Origin: Pseudomonas fluorescens | Lineage (GTDB): Bacteria; Pseudomonadota; Gammaproteobacteria; Pseudomonadales; Pseudomonadaceae | NCBI RefSeq assembly: GCF_902497785.1 | Contig: NZ_CABVHK010000001.1 | Coordinates: 62,001 to 126,000, forward strand | Direction: 5' to 3' | DNA: 64,000 nucleotides | In this document: piece after piece, positions 26,393 to 35,235 of the stretch | Layout: each line of letters opens with the position of its first letter | How positions within the stretch are numbered: position 1 is the stretch's first letter | Notes under the pieces: model-generated | Database searches by the model: none | Told to the model about the DNA's origin: nothing | Seen by the model: only the letters and a program-made list of their open reading frames with translations | Program-made: the position numbers and the translations under genes

Positions 26393-27388
26393 TTATTTTT
26401 TTGCTTGCGTGGTACCTGGGCTCGCGGCATCAGACGCTGAGGGCTTTGCTCTGAATCGATGGAAAGGGCAACCCGCGACTTTCGCCTGCTCGCTCTGCTG
26501 ATCTGGTGTTTTAGATGCACCCGCAGCGCGCTTGGCGGCATGCGCCACTTGCCGGCGTTCCGTGAAGGTGTCCTTCGGATCAGGGATCACCTTTTCCCCC
26601 ATCCACAGAAAACCGGCAGTAAACAAACGCAATGCTTTCCTGGCCAACGGTGAGGGTCGTTTGAGTTCGTAGGCGCGGATCAGATGATCGGGATAAAGAC
26701 TGATCACCCAGGCAAATACCAGAGAGTGTGAGAACTTTGGAAAATAACGATCGGCGAACTGTTGGATTATTGCTCGCGCCGCCGGTGGGCCCATGTCGTG
26801 TTTGGGAACATCCTCACTTTCCCAGCGATCCATGAAGGCCATGATTCCATCAAAGGAATCAGGGAAGCCTGTAATCGCTTCGCCCGTCCCGGCGTTGCGA
26901 AAAATGGTTGACATCTGGTGCCAGTATTTAACAGCGGCGAGCTTCTCTTTTTCGCTCATGCCCGCCATACCTACGCGTTGCATCAGGCGATGCATGCCGG
27001 CTGCTTCATAGCAAAGCGTGTAGACGTAGGTGTCGTTGCGGCTGAAGCTCTCGCCAAATCGCTGAGCGTAGTGGGAGTGTATTTTGTTTATCGACTCAAC
27101 GTTTTCGCGGGTCTTGTCGTGGTGTGAACCGTAATGCCACCAAACCTGCATCTTCCAGGATGTGTCATCGGAGCGTCTGAATGAGTTTTTTAGAATTTTC
27201 CCGTCACCGTTGTCAATGAGAGGCAACGCGTCCAGTTCCCTTACGAAGAAGTGAGGGAAAGTGACGGCGTACACAAGATTCATGATGAAGTCGGTTGGCC
27301 GATAAGCCGCAGAGAGTTTCCAGATCTCGTCATAGTCGGTAGCAGGGTCGAGCTGATCAATACGCGCGGCGATCCATTTGCGGGTCAT
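26393..27388 (-). CDS. MpaB-type oxygenase (DUF2236), copy 1
   Basis: 331 residues. The family includes the fungal MpaB' oxygenase that cleaves a farnesyl side chain and the bacterial latex-clearing protein, both acting on isoprenoid double bonds. Typical stretches are KWIAARIDQLDPATDYDEIWKLSAAYRPTDFIMNLVYAVTFPHFFVR, NDTYVYTLCYEAAGMHRLMQRVG, and EKEKLAAVKYWHQMSTIFRNAGTGEAITGFPDSFDGIM. A late VAGCPFHRF motif is shared with copy 2 at 29212. GAGG precedes the ATG. The promoter region carries the TACTGCAATACCAAAA motif also found before copy 2. Cofactor (heme or other) and substrate not determinable here. Confidence 0.82.
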   Translation of the reverse strand: MTRKWIAARIDQLDPATDYDEIWKLSAAYRPTDFIMNLVYAVTFPHFFVRELDALPLIDNGDGKILKNSFRRSDDTSWKMQVWWHYGSHHDKTRENVESINKIHSHYAQRFGESFSRNDTYVYTLCYEAAGMHRLMQRVGMAGMSEKEKLAAVKYWHQMSTIFRNAGTGEAITGFPDSFDGIMAFMDRWESEDVPKHDMGPPAARAIIQQFADRYFPKFSHSLVFAWVISLYPDHLIRAYELKRPSPLARKALRLFTAGFLWMGEKVIPDPKDTFTERRQVAHAAKRAAGASKTPDQQSEQAKVAGCPFHRFRAKPSASDAASPGTTQAKK

Positions 27389-27499
27389 CGGGTTTTCCTC
27401 TTATTTTTGTTGTCATCTCACTGGGCGCATGGTCATTGCGCTTCCTGCGGATGGCTTACAAGTTAGAAGAAGTACCGAGCGCAGTCATTAGGCCGGAAA

Positions 27500-27532
27500 A
27501 CCAAAATAATGATTGGTTTTGGTATTGCAGTA
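27500..27532 (-). promoter_or_regulatory. Putative PucR/CdaR operator before oxygenase copy 1
   Basis: Read toward the gene, the site is TACTGCAATACCAAAA (27532-27517). The same 16 bases occur at 29005-29020 before oxygenase copy 2. It overlaps an inverted repeat ACCAAAA/TTTTGGT (27500-27506 and 27517-27523). It lies about 110-145 bases before the oxygenase start. Confidence 0.65.
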
Positions 27533-27609
27533 CGGCGGCCCTCGAGCGCTTGAAACGTGCGTTGATGGTCTATCGACTGGGATACATCAATCTCACTGTT
27601 TACCTGTTT

Positions 27610-28905
27610 CTATTCCCTTTCATGCTTGAGGACACGGCCCTCGTACTGGGTGATCAGGTGCAAGGCGCAGCGTATTTCGAGCTCTCGTTGCTTGATAGGA
27701 CAACCCAGCAGTAGTTCTATCTGTTGCAGTCGATACACTAGCGTGTTGCGGTGAATACCTAGCGCTTCAGCACCGTGGAGCAAGCTGTTGCCTGACTGCA
27801 AGTAAGCGCTGAGTGTTTGGCGGTAGCCGCCGGCTTTCTCTGATTTGTTTGCCAGAGGTCCGAGCACGGAGTCGACATACCACGCGGCCTTTTCAAGATC
27901 CTGACCGACCAGGATCGTCAGGACATGGTCAGCCCAGCGCATGACGCCTTTGATTGGGGAAAGGATTGCAACGCTACTGACATCTCTGGCTTGAAGATGA
28001 GTACGCCTGAACCCAGCAGGGCCCTTCGCTGGTTCACCCAGTGCACATTGAGTTCCACTTAATTGCCCCAGTGTTTCTTCAAGTCGTTTCAGTTGGGTCG
28101 GAGTAGGGGCGCGCGGTGTACTGACCCAAGCCCATGTCAAATGCTGAGTGAAGGAAACTACCAGCGGTGTATCGCCGATGATTGCATCTTGTAAATTGCG
28201 TTGTAACTCACCCAAGTCTGAGCTGAGCTTGGTGTTGAGATCAGAAATAATGATACCGACATGGAAATGCTCAAGATCCAGGCCATGATCTTTTTTGATT
28301 TGCTTTAGCTCGAATGGTTGAAGCGCGCCCGCATTGCCGATCAACTTTTCCACAAGGGCGCGGCGTCTCGCGATTTGACTTTCCATCAGCACCTGACGCT
28401 CGTCCAGGTAGCACAGCACAAAGTGCTCGATGATTTCATCCACCACGCATGCACCGTTGGTGACTAACCGTTGAACCGTTGAGGGTGCAAAAGTCCTGGA
28501 CGCCGACGCGGTGAAAAAATGATTGACCCAGATAGTCTGGTTGGCTCGCATGTTTTTGACGATGCTGCTGAACGGTACTTCGCGACGTGCAGCTTGTCGC
28601 GCCATTGAAGGGATCAATTTCAGCGTAAAGTGCTCACTGTTTCTCGATAACGAACTCATGAATATATCGAGGATGAGCGTTTCAAGGTTGAGGCGTATCT
28701 CTGGCGTCGGCAAGTCAGGCACCGTTTGAAATTCGTCCTGCAAGCGCTTGAGGGAACTGGCGGCCTCCTCAAGCGCCCAGGCCACCGCACCTTCACCCAT
28801 CTTCAACACAGCATTGGTCAGATGATGCTGACCAATCACCGCCTTGGAAAAAGCGTCCTCGACCGAGCCTTTTGGCTGCAGGTGAGAATAGAGATCAGTA
28901 GTCAA
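27610..28905 (-). CDS. PucR/CdaR-family transcriptional regulator
   Basis: 431 residues. TTG start supported by GGGAG five bases upstream. The N-terminal two thirds is a sensor/GGDEF-like region (LEHFHVGIIISDLNTKL...). The C-terminus carries the PucR helix-turn-helix: TLSAYLQSGNSLLHGAEALGIHRNTLVYRLQQIELLLG. It lies between two paralogous MpaB-type oxygenases, is divergent from copy 2, and both oxygenase promoters share a sequence motif. I infer that it activates both. Confidence 0.88.
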   Translation of the reverse strand: MTTDLYSHLQPKGSVEDAFSKAVIGQHHLTNAVLKMGEGAVAWALEEAASSLKRLQDEFQTVPDLPTPEIRLNLETLILDIFMSSLSRNSEHFTLKLIPSMARQAARREVPFSSIVKNMRANQTIWVNHFFTASASRTFAPSTVQRLVTNGACVVDEIIEHFVLCYLDERQVLMESQIARRRALVEKLIGNAGALQPFELKQIKKDHGLDLEHFHVGIIISDLNTKLSSDLGELQRNLQDAIIGDTPLVVSFTQHLTWAWVSTPRAPTPTQLKRLEETLGQLSGTQCALGEPAKGPAGFRRTHLQARDVSSVAILSPIKGVMRWADHVLTILVGQDLEKAAWYVDSVLGPLANKSEKAGGYRQTLSAYLQSGNSLLHGAEALGIHRNTLVYRLQQIELLLGCPIKQRELEIRCALHLITQYEGRVLKHERE

Positions 28906-28981
28906 ACGGTACTCCCTGTGAGTCGTAATGATTATTTATGTACGCATCACGCAGCCGCCCGTGGGGATCCAGCGCACTGTG

Positions 28982-29020
28982 ATTGCAGTATAGCGTCGCG
29001 GTGATACTGCAATACCAAAA
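28982..29020. promoter_or_regulatory. Inverted-repeat operator between regulator and oxygenase copy 2
   Basis: ATTGCAGTAT (28982-28991) is repeated inverted as ATACTGCAAT (29004-29013), 22 bp centre to centre, about two helical turns. The right half continues ACCAAAA to give the motif shared with 27517-27532. It lies 77 bases before the regulator start and about 200 before the oxygenase start. Confidence 0.75.
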
Positions 29021-29211
29021 ACGCCGTCGAGCTTGGATGGACAGACCGGAGACTGGCCCGGGGCGAGGCCCTATCGTAAGTGGTGGTGTTTTTAAATCGA
29101 GAGCACCCAGACGTTGCGCCATGAGCGCTTCTGTCTGACGACTGAAGGCCGCTGATCAGAGGCCTCTATTTTCGTATTCACTATGTGCACTCAAGCGAAG
29201 AGAGGATCTAC

Positions 29212-30276
29212 ATGTCTGCCCCTAAAAAGTGGATTCAAGCCAAAATCCAAAGCCTCGACCCAAGCAAGGATTACATTGAAATCTGGCGTTTATCGAACAG
29301 CTACGGGCTGAACGACTTCATGCAGAACTTCATCTACGCGTTGACCTTCCCTAATTTTGTCGTCACCGATTGGGGCTCCAGAGCGGTCTGGCGTGAAGAC
29401 GGTGGCAAAGTCGTTTCACGGTCCACCTCGCGTGTAGAGCAGACCGGCAGCGCCAATGCGCTGTGGTGGTTCTACGGTCCTGAAGACAGCCGCACCATCA
29501 AGTCGGTTGAAGGTATTAATAATCTTCATGCGCATTGGGCCAAGCAGTATCCCGGTGCCTTTTCTTATAATGACGATTACGTGTACGTCTGTGCATTCAC
29601 CGCCATCACAATGCACCGTCTGAAGTTGAAGATGGGCGCCCCGGGCCTCTCCGAGAACGAGAAGATTGCCGCGCACTTGTTCTGGCGTGACATGTGCAAA
29701 CTCTTCCGTGCTGAAAACGATCAGCCGATCACTGGTTACCCGGATAGTTTCGACGCGCTCGTGGAATTTTGCGAAGCCTTCGAAAATGCTCCAAAACCCA
29801 AGCTTGAACGTGGCAATCTCATTATCACGGCGATTCATGAGCAGTTTGTCTTCCGCTTCTTCCCCAAGGAGTTGCATTGGTTTGGCCATCAGTTACTGCG
29901 CGCCATGTCATTGACCACCACGCTCGACACCATGCAGGTCGACCGCCCTGACCCCGCCGCGGCCCAGCTTTTGCCGCAACTGGCCGGCTACATGATGGGC
30001 ATGATGGAAATGAATGCCGACGATCCGACTGAAGCCTATATCGAAGAGCGGATGAACATGTCCAGTGAAGATAAAGCCGAAGTGCGAAAGGGCATCCAGG
30101 CGCTGGACAAGCAATTCCCCGAGCATTACGTCGAAACGTACAAGAATGATCCTAAATTTGTCGGTTGCCCTTTTCATGCCGCTTTGGGCGATGGCGTTAC
30201 ACCGCAAAATGCAGCCGACAAACAAAGCATCAAGTCCATAGAGGCTCAGGTAGCGGCTTTGGGCGGCGACGAGTAA
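29212..30276 (+). CDS. MpaB-type oxygenase (DUF2236), copy 2
   Basis: 354 residues from MSAPKKWIQAKIQSLDPSKDY; GAGAGGA lies before the ATG. It aligns with copy 1 nearly throughout (KWIQAKIQSLDPSKDYIEIWRLSNSYGLNDFMQNFIYALTFPNFVV; MHRLKLKMGAPGLSENEKIAAHLFWRDMCKLFRAENDQPITGYPDSFDALV; FVGCPFHAALG). The copies are diverged paralogues, not a recent duplication. Divergently arranged to the PucR-type gene. Probably oxidises an unsaturated side chain, by family analogy; no substrate evidence in the sequence. Confidence 0.82.
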   Translation: MSAPKKWIQAKIQSLDPSKDYIEIWRLSNSYGLNDFMQNFIYALTFPNFVVTDWGSRAVWREDGGKVVSRSTSRVEQTGSANALWWFYGPEDSRTIKSVEGINNLHAHWAKQYPGAFSYNDDYVYVCAFTAITMHRLKLKMGAPGLSENEKIAAHLFWRDMCKLFRAENDQPITGYPDSFDALVEFCEAFENAPKPKLERGNLIITAIHEQFVFRFFPKELHWFGHQLLRAMSLTTTLDTMQVDRPDPAAAQLLPQLAGYMMGMMEMNADDPTEAYIEERMNMSSEDKAEVRKGIQALDKQFPEHYVETYKNDPKFVGCPFHAALGDGVTPQNAADKQSIKSIEAQVAALGGDE

Positions 30277-30307
30277 CGCCAACTCACCTTGTTGCCCTGC
30301 ATGACAA

Positions 30308-30327
30308 TCAGCCCCGACAGGGGCTGA
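30308..30327. terminator. Bidirectional hairpin between converging genes
   Basis: TCAGCCCC (30308-30315), loop GACA, then GGGGCTGA (30320-30327). It lies between the convergent ends of oxygenase copy 2 and the aldehyde dehydrogenase. There is no strong T tract. Confidence 0.65.
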
Positions 30328-30339
30328 CTGCGTGGTGCA

Positions 30340-31821
30340 TTAAAAAGGGTAGTGGTGACCACCTGGCTGCCAGGTCACCCAGTGTGCGCGAGTGAATTCA
30401 TCGACGGCATAATGACCGTTGAAACGCCCGAGCCCGGAGTTCTTTTCACCTCCGAAGGGCGCGTTTGGCTGGTCATCGACGGTGATGTCGTTGATGTGCG
30501 TCATGCCGGCGACGATGCCACGAGCGAACTGCAACCCGCGCGCCATGTCTTGGGTGAATACCGCACTGGACAACCCATACTCGCTGGCATTCGCAAGTCG
30601 CAGGGCGTGCGCTTCATCGTCGGCTATGAGCATTGGTAACAGTGGGCCAAATGTTTCATCTACCGCCAGGGCGTCATCGGCTTTTACGTTGCCGAAAACA
30701 TGCGGTGGGAGCAACAGACCGTTGGCTGAAGCGCCGAACAGTTTAGTCAGGCCAGCGCTGTGTGCCTGATCAATCTTGCGTAACAGGCCATTCAATTGCG
30801 ATTGATTGACGACAGGCCCAATCACGGTGTCCGCATCATTAGGGTTACCCACTTTCAGCTTGCTGACCCTCTCCACCACAAGTTCTGCAAACGCCGGGTA
30901 TAAGGTGCGATCAACAATCACTCGGTTGACGCTCATGCATATCTGCCCTTGATGCAGGAAACGGCCGACCACGGCTGCGTGAGCTGCCACTTCAACGTCG
31001 GCATCATTCAGCACCACCAGTGGCGCGTTACCACCGAGTTCAAGAGCAACGCGTTTGATGTGCTTGCCACCCGTGGCGATGCGCCCGACATTGCGCCCCA
31101 CGTCCGTAGAACCGGTGAACGAGATCAGCCTGGGTACTCGATGTTCCACGAAGGCGTCACCGATTTCCGATCCGGCGCCCACAACAACGTTGATGGTGCC
31201 CGCAGGGAAGCCCGCCGCCTCCAGTAGGTAGGCGATCAACAATCCGCCGCTGACAGCGGTATCACTCGCAGGTTTCAGCACTACGGTATTACCTAATGCC
31301 AAGGCCGGAATAACGGAGCGCATGCTTAGATAAAGCGGAAAATTCCATGGGCTGATCACCCCCACAACGCCAAGTGGATCACGGAACACAAAGCTCTGTT
31401 CGCCGGGCTTGTAGCTGGTCAAGATCCGACCCTCTACTTGCATCGGCATGCTCGCGCATTCTCGGACCAGGTTCAGCGTGCTTTGCCACTCGATGCCAGC
31501 CTTGATTCGAGTGCTGCCCGACTCTTTGATGAGCCAGTCGATAATTTCTTCACTGCGCTGCGCAACGATAACGGCAAGCTTTTCAAGCAACATAACCCGT
31601 TGGCCGGCGTGTAGCGCAGCCCACTCCAGCTGTGCCTTTTCGGCGGCCAGATAGGCTTCATCCAGATCGGCGACCGAGGCGAGCGGCATGTCCAACAGCA
31701 ACTCGTTGTTGAAGGGGTTGCGGTTGTCCAGGCGTTTGGTTGAGCGACCTGGCTGCCAGCGGCCGTTAATGTATTGATGACCTTGAATGGCAAATGGAGC
31801 GGGTGCGTTCTGGTTGTTCAT
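30340..31821 (-). CDS. Aldehyde dehydrogenase (aromatic aldehyde type)
   Basis: 493 residues, full length, NAD(P)-dependent oxidation of an aldehyde to the acid. Catalytic Glu261 lies in ALELGGNAP and catalytic Cys295 in QGQICMS; ISPWNFPLYLSMR and FTGSTDVGR are cofactor-fold motifs. The sequence most resembles benzaldehyde/vanillin dehydrogenases. It is the last gene of a minus-strand run with an extradiol dioxygenase, a hydroxylase and an IclR regulator. A close but broken relative lies at 39500-40888. Confidence 0.9.
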   Translation of the reverse strand: MNNQNAPAPFAIQGHQYINGRWQPGRSTKRLDNRNPFNNELLLDMPLASVADLDEAYLAAEKAQLEWAALHAGQRVMLLEKLAVIVAQRSEEIIDWLIKESGSTRIKAGIEWQSTLNLVRECASMPMQVEGRILTSYKPGEQSFVFRDPLGVVGVISPWNFPLYLSMRSVIPALALGNTVVLKPASDTAVSGGLLIAYLLEAAGFPAGTINVVVGAGSEIGDAFVEHRVPRLISFTGSTDVGRNVGRIATGGKHIKRVALELGGNAPLVVLNDADVEVAAHAAVVGRFLHQGQICMSVNRVIVDRTLYPAFAELVVERVSKLKVGNPNDADTVIGPVVNQSQLNGLLRKIDQAHSAGLTKLFGASANGLLLPPHVFGNVKADDALAVDETFGPLLPMLIADDEAHALRLANASEYGLSSAVFTQDMARGLQFARGIVAGMTHINDITVDDQPNAPFGGEKNSGLGRFNGHYAVDEFTRAHWVTWQPGGHHYPF

Positions 31822-31864
31822 TTAGGCGACTCGATCAATTTAATGGATTGACTTCCCTGCAAAA

Positions 31865-32713
31865 TCAGGTGCGCATCCAGGCGCGGCCCCAGGAGTTAAG
31901 AGTGTGCTCACTCTGCGGCCATACGCCGGCTTCACGGTCTGCTGGCGCCAGTTCAAGTTCGGCCGAGAATTCCAGTCGGTTCCGATCGGCATCGACCACC
32001 ATGAAAAACAGATTGTTGCCCGGACCATGACGGCCAGGGCCGAAGAAAATGCTGATGCGCTCCTTGGCAAACCGGTCGCCCCAATCACGAATGTCATTCC
32101 ACTCATTGGTTTCGTAACAATGGTGGTCCCATTCATTCTTCGACCCACGGAAAAAGGCGAGGGAGTGATGCTCGTCGTCGGAGCGCAGGAAACACACCAT
32201 GAGCTGGCCGGTTTCCTGGTCGACCACGTTGTCGGAAATGGTGAAGCCAACGGTGTTGACGTAAAAGTCGATAATCGTCTCAAGCTCGGTGGTTTGGAAC
32301 ACAACGTGCTGCAACCTCGACGGCATGCCTTGCAGTTCAGCACTTGTATCGGGAAGTACTACGCCGAATATTGTCTGGCGACCCTGTGGATCCCGAATGG
32401 CAAACGCGCCTGGCTCAAGTAAAGGCGAGGTCACCGGATCCATCTGGCATTCACGCTCAATCAGGTTCTGACGCAGCGCTTCCAGTTTGGCGTTGGAGTG
32501 GAGGTTGAAGGCAGCGGCCAGCAGGCCGCTATGGTCGGCTGGCGAAATGATTGCCGCTCGTTTCGGCCCCCGCATCACCTGGCTGCCATCTGCTTGTGGC
32601 GATGCGCGCATGTCCATCATTCGCGTATAAAAATCTACCTGGCGTTGAGGTTCTTTGCTTGCCAGGTGCAGGTAGCACAGTTGAGCAGGGGTCGAAGTCT
32701 GGAGGGTCGTCAT
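31865..32713 (-). CDS. Extradiol ring-cleavage dioxygenase, VOC family
   Basis: 282 residues from MTTLQTSTPAQLCYLHLASKEPQRQVDFYTRMM; GGAG precedes this ATG. Two vicinal-oxygen-chelate modules are visible. In the C-terminal one the expected iron ligands are His in LQHVVFQT, His in DDEHHSLAFF and Glu in NRLEFSAEL. Related enzymes cleave catechols next to the hydroxyls (meta cleavage). It begins 14 bases after the hydroxylase, so the two probably act in sequence: hydroxylate, then open the ring. Confidence 0.83.
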   Translation of the reverse strand: MTTLQTSTPAQLCYLHLASKEPQRQVDFYTRMMDMRASPQADGSQVMRGPKRAAIISPADHSGLLAAAFNLHSNAKLEALRQNLIERECQMDPVTSPLLEPGAFAIRDPQGRQTIFGVVLPDTSAELQGMPSRLQHVVFQTTELETIIDFYVNTVGFTISDNVVDQETGQLMVCFLRSDDEHHSLAFFRGSKNEWDHHCYETNEWNDIRDWGDRFAKERISIFFGPGRHGPGNNLFFMVVDADRNRLEFSAELELAPADREAGVWPQSEHTLNSWGRAWMRT

Positions 32714-32727
32714 GGAAAACTCCGCGA

Positions 32728-34383
32728 TCAAAGAGTAACTGGGGAATGGGCGGTATTGGCAGCCGCGACGGCGACTGTCGTAGCCTGTGCAATGCCCAAC
32801 AAGGACTGAAGAGCCAGAGCTGTTTCTGACTCCTGAGCCTGGTCAAATATGGCGGCGACATAGCGGTCGGGACGTAGCAGCAGGAAGGTGCTGGCCTCGG
32901 CAAACAGTGCGCTTAACTCACCGTTGCGATCATGTACGATCGTGAGTCCCGCCAAAGGGGGCGGAAGCGGAGCGTCTTGTGGAATGATCACGATGCGCTT
33001 GGCATCCAGGTGGGTCCAGAGCGGGTGCTGCAGTTGATCCATGCGTTGGCTGCGCAGATCGCCATATTGAATCAAGGCAAAGCCCGGGCCGATGTGCTCA
33101 TCCAACAGTTGCGCGCAGCCGTGAGAGTCGAAAAGAGTCGGCTGCGGCAGCATGGTCCCGGCGCGCAGGTTGCCGGCCTTACCTTGGGATAACACCAGGC
33201 CCTGGGTAAAACGAGGCTTTGGTTTAAACTTCATTTGCAGAAAGTAATCGCGCAGAGGCGGGATCAGCCCGATCACGCGGAAGGTGCTGGTAATGAGTTT
33301 GGCGCGCAAGGCTGAAGCCGGCGCCATGACCACCCCGAGATTCAGCGCCAGCTTGATCAGCGCCCAGGCATGATCGCGGCGTTCGCTTTCATAGGTCTCG
33401 AGGGCGCTTTTCGCCATTTGTCCCCGGAGTACCGCCACAAGTTTCCAGGCGATGTTATGCGCATCACGCACACCACTGTTCATGCCTTGGCCCGCATAGG
33501 GTGGGGTCAGGTGCGCAGCGTCACCGGCGAGAAAAACACGACCTTCCTGCCAGCGAGAGGCAACCCTGGCGTGGAAGGTGTAGACCACTTTGCGCACCAG
33601 CGAATAAGCTTTTTCACCCCGGAACGGCCGCAGCAAGTTGCCAAGGCTAGCGTCGCTGAGCATTTGCTCATCAGTCTCGTCGTCTTTGAGCATGAACTCG
33701 AAGCGACGTGTCTGATGAGGGCCGGGCACTTCTACGACAGGTCGCTGCGCGTCGCAATACACACGAGTCTGCCAGAACGGGTCATCGTCCTGATCCAGAT
33801 CCACGACCAACCATCGGGACTTGAAGCTGGAACCCACCATATCGATACCCAGTTGTTTTCGAACCGGGCTTCTGCCGCCATCACAGGCAACCATGTACTG
33901 GGCGTGCACCTCAACCGTGTCACCGGCCGCATTTTGTATTCGAGCGAGAACGCCTGAGGCGTTCTGTGTGAAGTTGATCAGTTCATGGCAGAAAAGCGGA
34001 GTCAGGCTAGGGAAACGCTCCATACCTTGCATCAGCGTGCGTTCGAACAGGGGTTGCCTGAACGCATTGCGTTTGGGGTAGCCGTATTGCTTGCCGACAG
34101 GTTCGACCTTGCCAAAGCAACGTCCCCCTGGCTTGTCGAAGTAGTGAACGCCGTAGCCTTTGACGACGTCAGCCAACACGGCTTCATCCAGCCCGGCTGC
34201 CTGCATGGTTCGCAGCGACTCATCGTCGATCGAAACGGCACGCGGTTCAGTCACGGTGCCGGCTTTACGATCAAGAATGGTCGTACGCACGCCGGCCTGT
34301 CCGAGGAGGTTGGCCAACGTGAGTCCTGTCGGGCCGGCACCGATAATCAGTACGTCAGTATTCACGGGTGTAAGGGTTGTCAT
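32728..34383 (-). CDS. FAD-dependent aromatic hydroxylase, MhpA-like
   Basis: 551 residues of the class A flavoprotein monooxygenases. It carries the FAD-binding GAGPTGLTLANLLGQAG near residues 16-32, the DG-type motif VACDGGRSPVRKQLGI, and the GD motif RVFLAGDAAHLTPPYAGQGMNSGVRDAHNIAWKL. A thioredoxin-like C-terminal tail is present, as in 3-(3-hydroxyphenyl)propionate hydroxylase. Expected reaction: ring hydroxylation of a phenolic acid using NAD(P)H and O2, producing a catechol for the adjacent dioxygenase. Exact substrate unknown. Confidence 0.88.
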   Translation of the reverse strand: MTTLTPVNTDVLIIGAGPTGLTLANLLGQAGVRTTILDRKAGTVTEPRAVSIDDESLRTMQAAGLDEAVLADVVKGYGVHYFDKPGGRCFGKVEPVGKQYGYPKRNAFRQPLFERTLMQGMERFPSLTPLFCHELINFTQNASGVLARIQNAAGDTVEVHAQYMVACDGGRSPVRKQLGIDMVGSSFKSRWLVVDLDQDDDPFWQTRVYCDAQRPVVEVPGPHQTRRFEFMLKDDETDEQMLSDASLGNLLRPFRGEKAYSLVRKVVYTFHARVASRWQEGRVFLAGDAAHLTPPYAGQGMNSGVRDAHNIAWKLVAVLRGQMAKSALETYESERRDHAWALIKLALNLGVVMAPASALRAKLITSTFRVIGLIPPLRDYFLQMKFKPKPRFTQGLVLSQGKAGNLRAGTMLPQPTLFDSHGCAQLLDEHIGPGFALIQYGDLRSQRMDQLQHPLWTHLDAKRIVIIPQDAPLPPPLAGLTIVHDRNGELSALFAEASTFLLLRPDRYVAAIFDQAQESETALALQSLLGIAQATTVAVAAANTAHSPVTL

Positions 34384-34412
34384 TTTTATTCCCTCGGTGA
34401 CCGCCGGGCTGG

Positions 34413-35234
34413 TCAGTCCAGTACTTCTGGTCTGTGCGCCAGCGCGGTCATGAGTTGTGAAAGATTGTCGGCAAGGGCGAGGATTTGCTGGCCTTGCACT
34501 TCATCCTGTTCGCTATCGCGTTGCGAGGTCGGGCGCACGCAGCTGATGCTGCCCACCACTTTGCCGTCGCCATCGAATATGGGGGCCGCGAGGCCAAAGA
34601 CGTCAGCATCGACTTCGCTGGTGCTCAGCACATATCCCTGGCGGCGCAAGCGTTGGAGCGAGCGCCGGAACACCTCCCAAGTCTTGCCAAGGTTGCTGGA
34701 CTCGATGTCACTCGGGTTTTCCAGAAACAGTTGGCTTTGATGCCGTGAGCCCATGTTGGCGAGGATCGCTTTAGAGGTCGCTCCCATGAACAAAGGTCTT
34801 GGCGATCCTCGCGAGTAGCTCACTTGGTTGGAAAGGTTGCCGGTTTGATGGATACAGACCACTTGATCCTTGAACAGCCGACACACCAACCAGGCTTGCT
34901 CGGCACCCCATTGCGGAAAGGTCGACTCCAGGGAGTGCGCCGCGCGTACCAACGGATCACTGACGCGCAGTTGGCGATCCCAGGTGATGATTCTCGCGCC
35001 CAGCGCATAGCGACCGGCCTCCACCTGAAACAGCAAATTGGCCTCGGCCAGTTCGCGTACATAACGGTAGGCAGTGGAGCGTGTGAACCCCAGCGCATTT
35101 CCCATCCCGTCGACCGTCCAGATGGGATGGTGCTCGGTGAACAGGTCGAGAATTCGCAGCATCCGCTCCAGGCTGGAGCCTTTGCTGTCTGCCAGGTGCT
35201 CGGTGGTGTCTTCGGAATCAAACGGTTTTTGCAT
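34413..35234 (-). CDS. IclR-family transcriptional regulator
   Basis: 273 residues. The N-terminal winged helix (LERMLRILDLFTEHHPIWTVDGMGNALGFTRSTAYRYVRELAEANLLF) is followed by the IclR effector domain (YSRGSPRPLFMGATSKAILANM; RRQGYVLSTSEVDADVFGLAAPIFDGDGKVVGSISCV). It sits one base after the FAH-family gene and 30 bases before the hydroxylase, within a minus-strand operon. It probably controls this operon and the divergent FUSC gene in response to a pathway intermediate. Confidence 0.93.
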   Translation of the reverse strand: MQKPFDSEDTTEHLADSKGSSLERMLRILDLFTEHHPIWTVDGMGNALGFTRSTAYRYVRELAEANLLFQVEAGRYALGARIITWDRQLRVSDPLVRAAHSLESTFPQWGAEQAWLVCRLFKDQVVCIHQTGNLSNQVSYSRGSPRPLFMGATSKAILANMGSRHQSQLFLENPSDIESSNLGKTWEVFRRSLQRLRRQGYVLSTSEVDADVFGLAAPIFDGDGKVVGSISCVRPTSQRDSEQDEVQGQQILALADNLSQLMTALAHRPEVLD

Positions 35235-35235
35235 G

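Noticed and set aside
26386..26405. Sigma-54-like TGGCAC...TTGC sequence
   Set aside because: The spacing between the two boxes is about four bases too long, and it points at the 3' end of a gene on the other strand.
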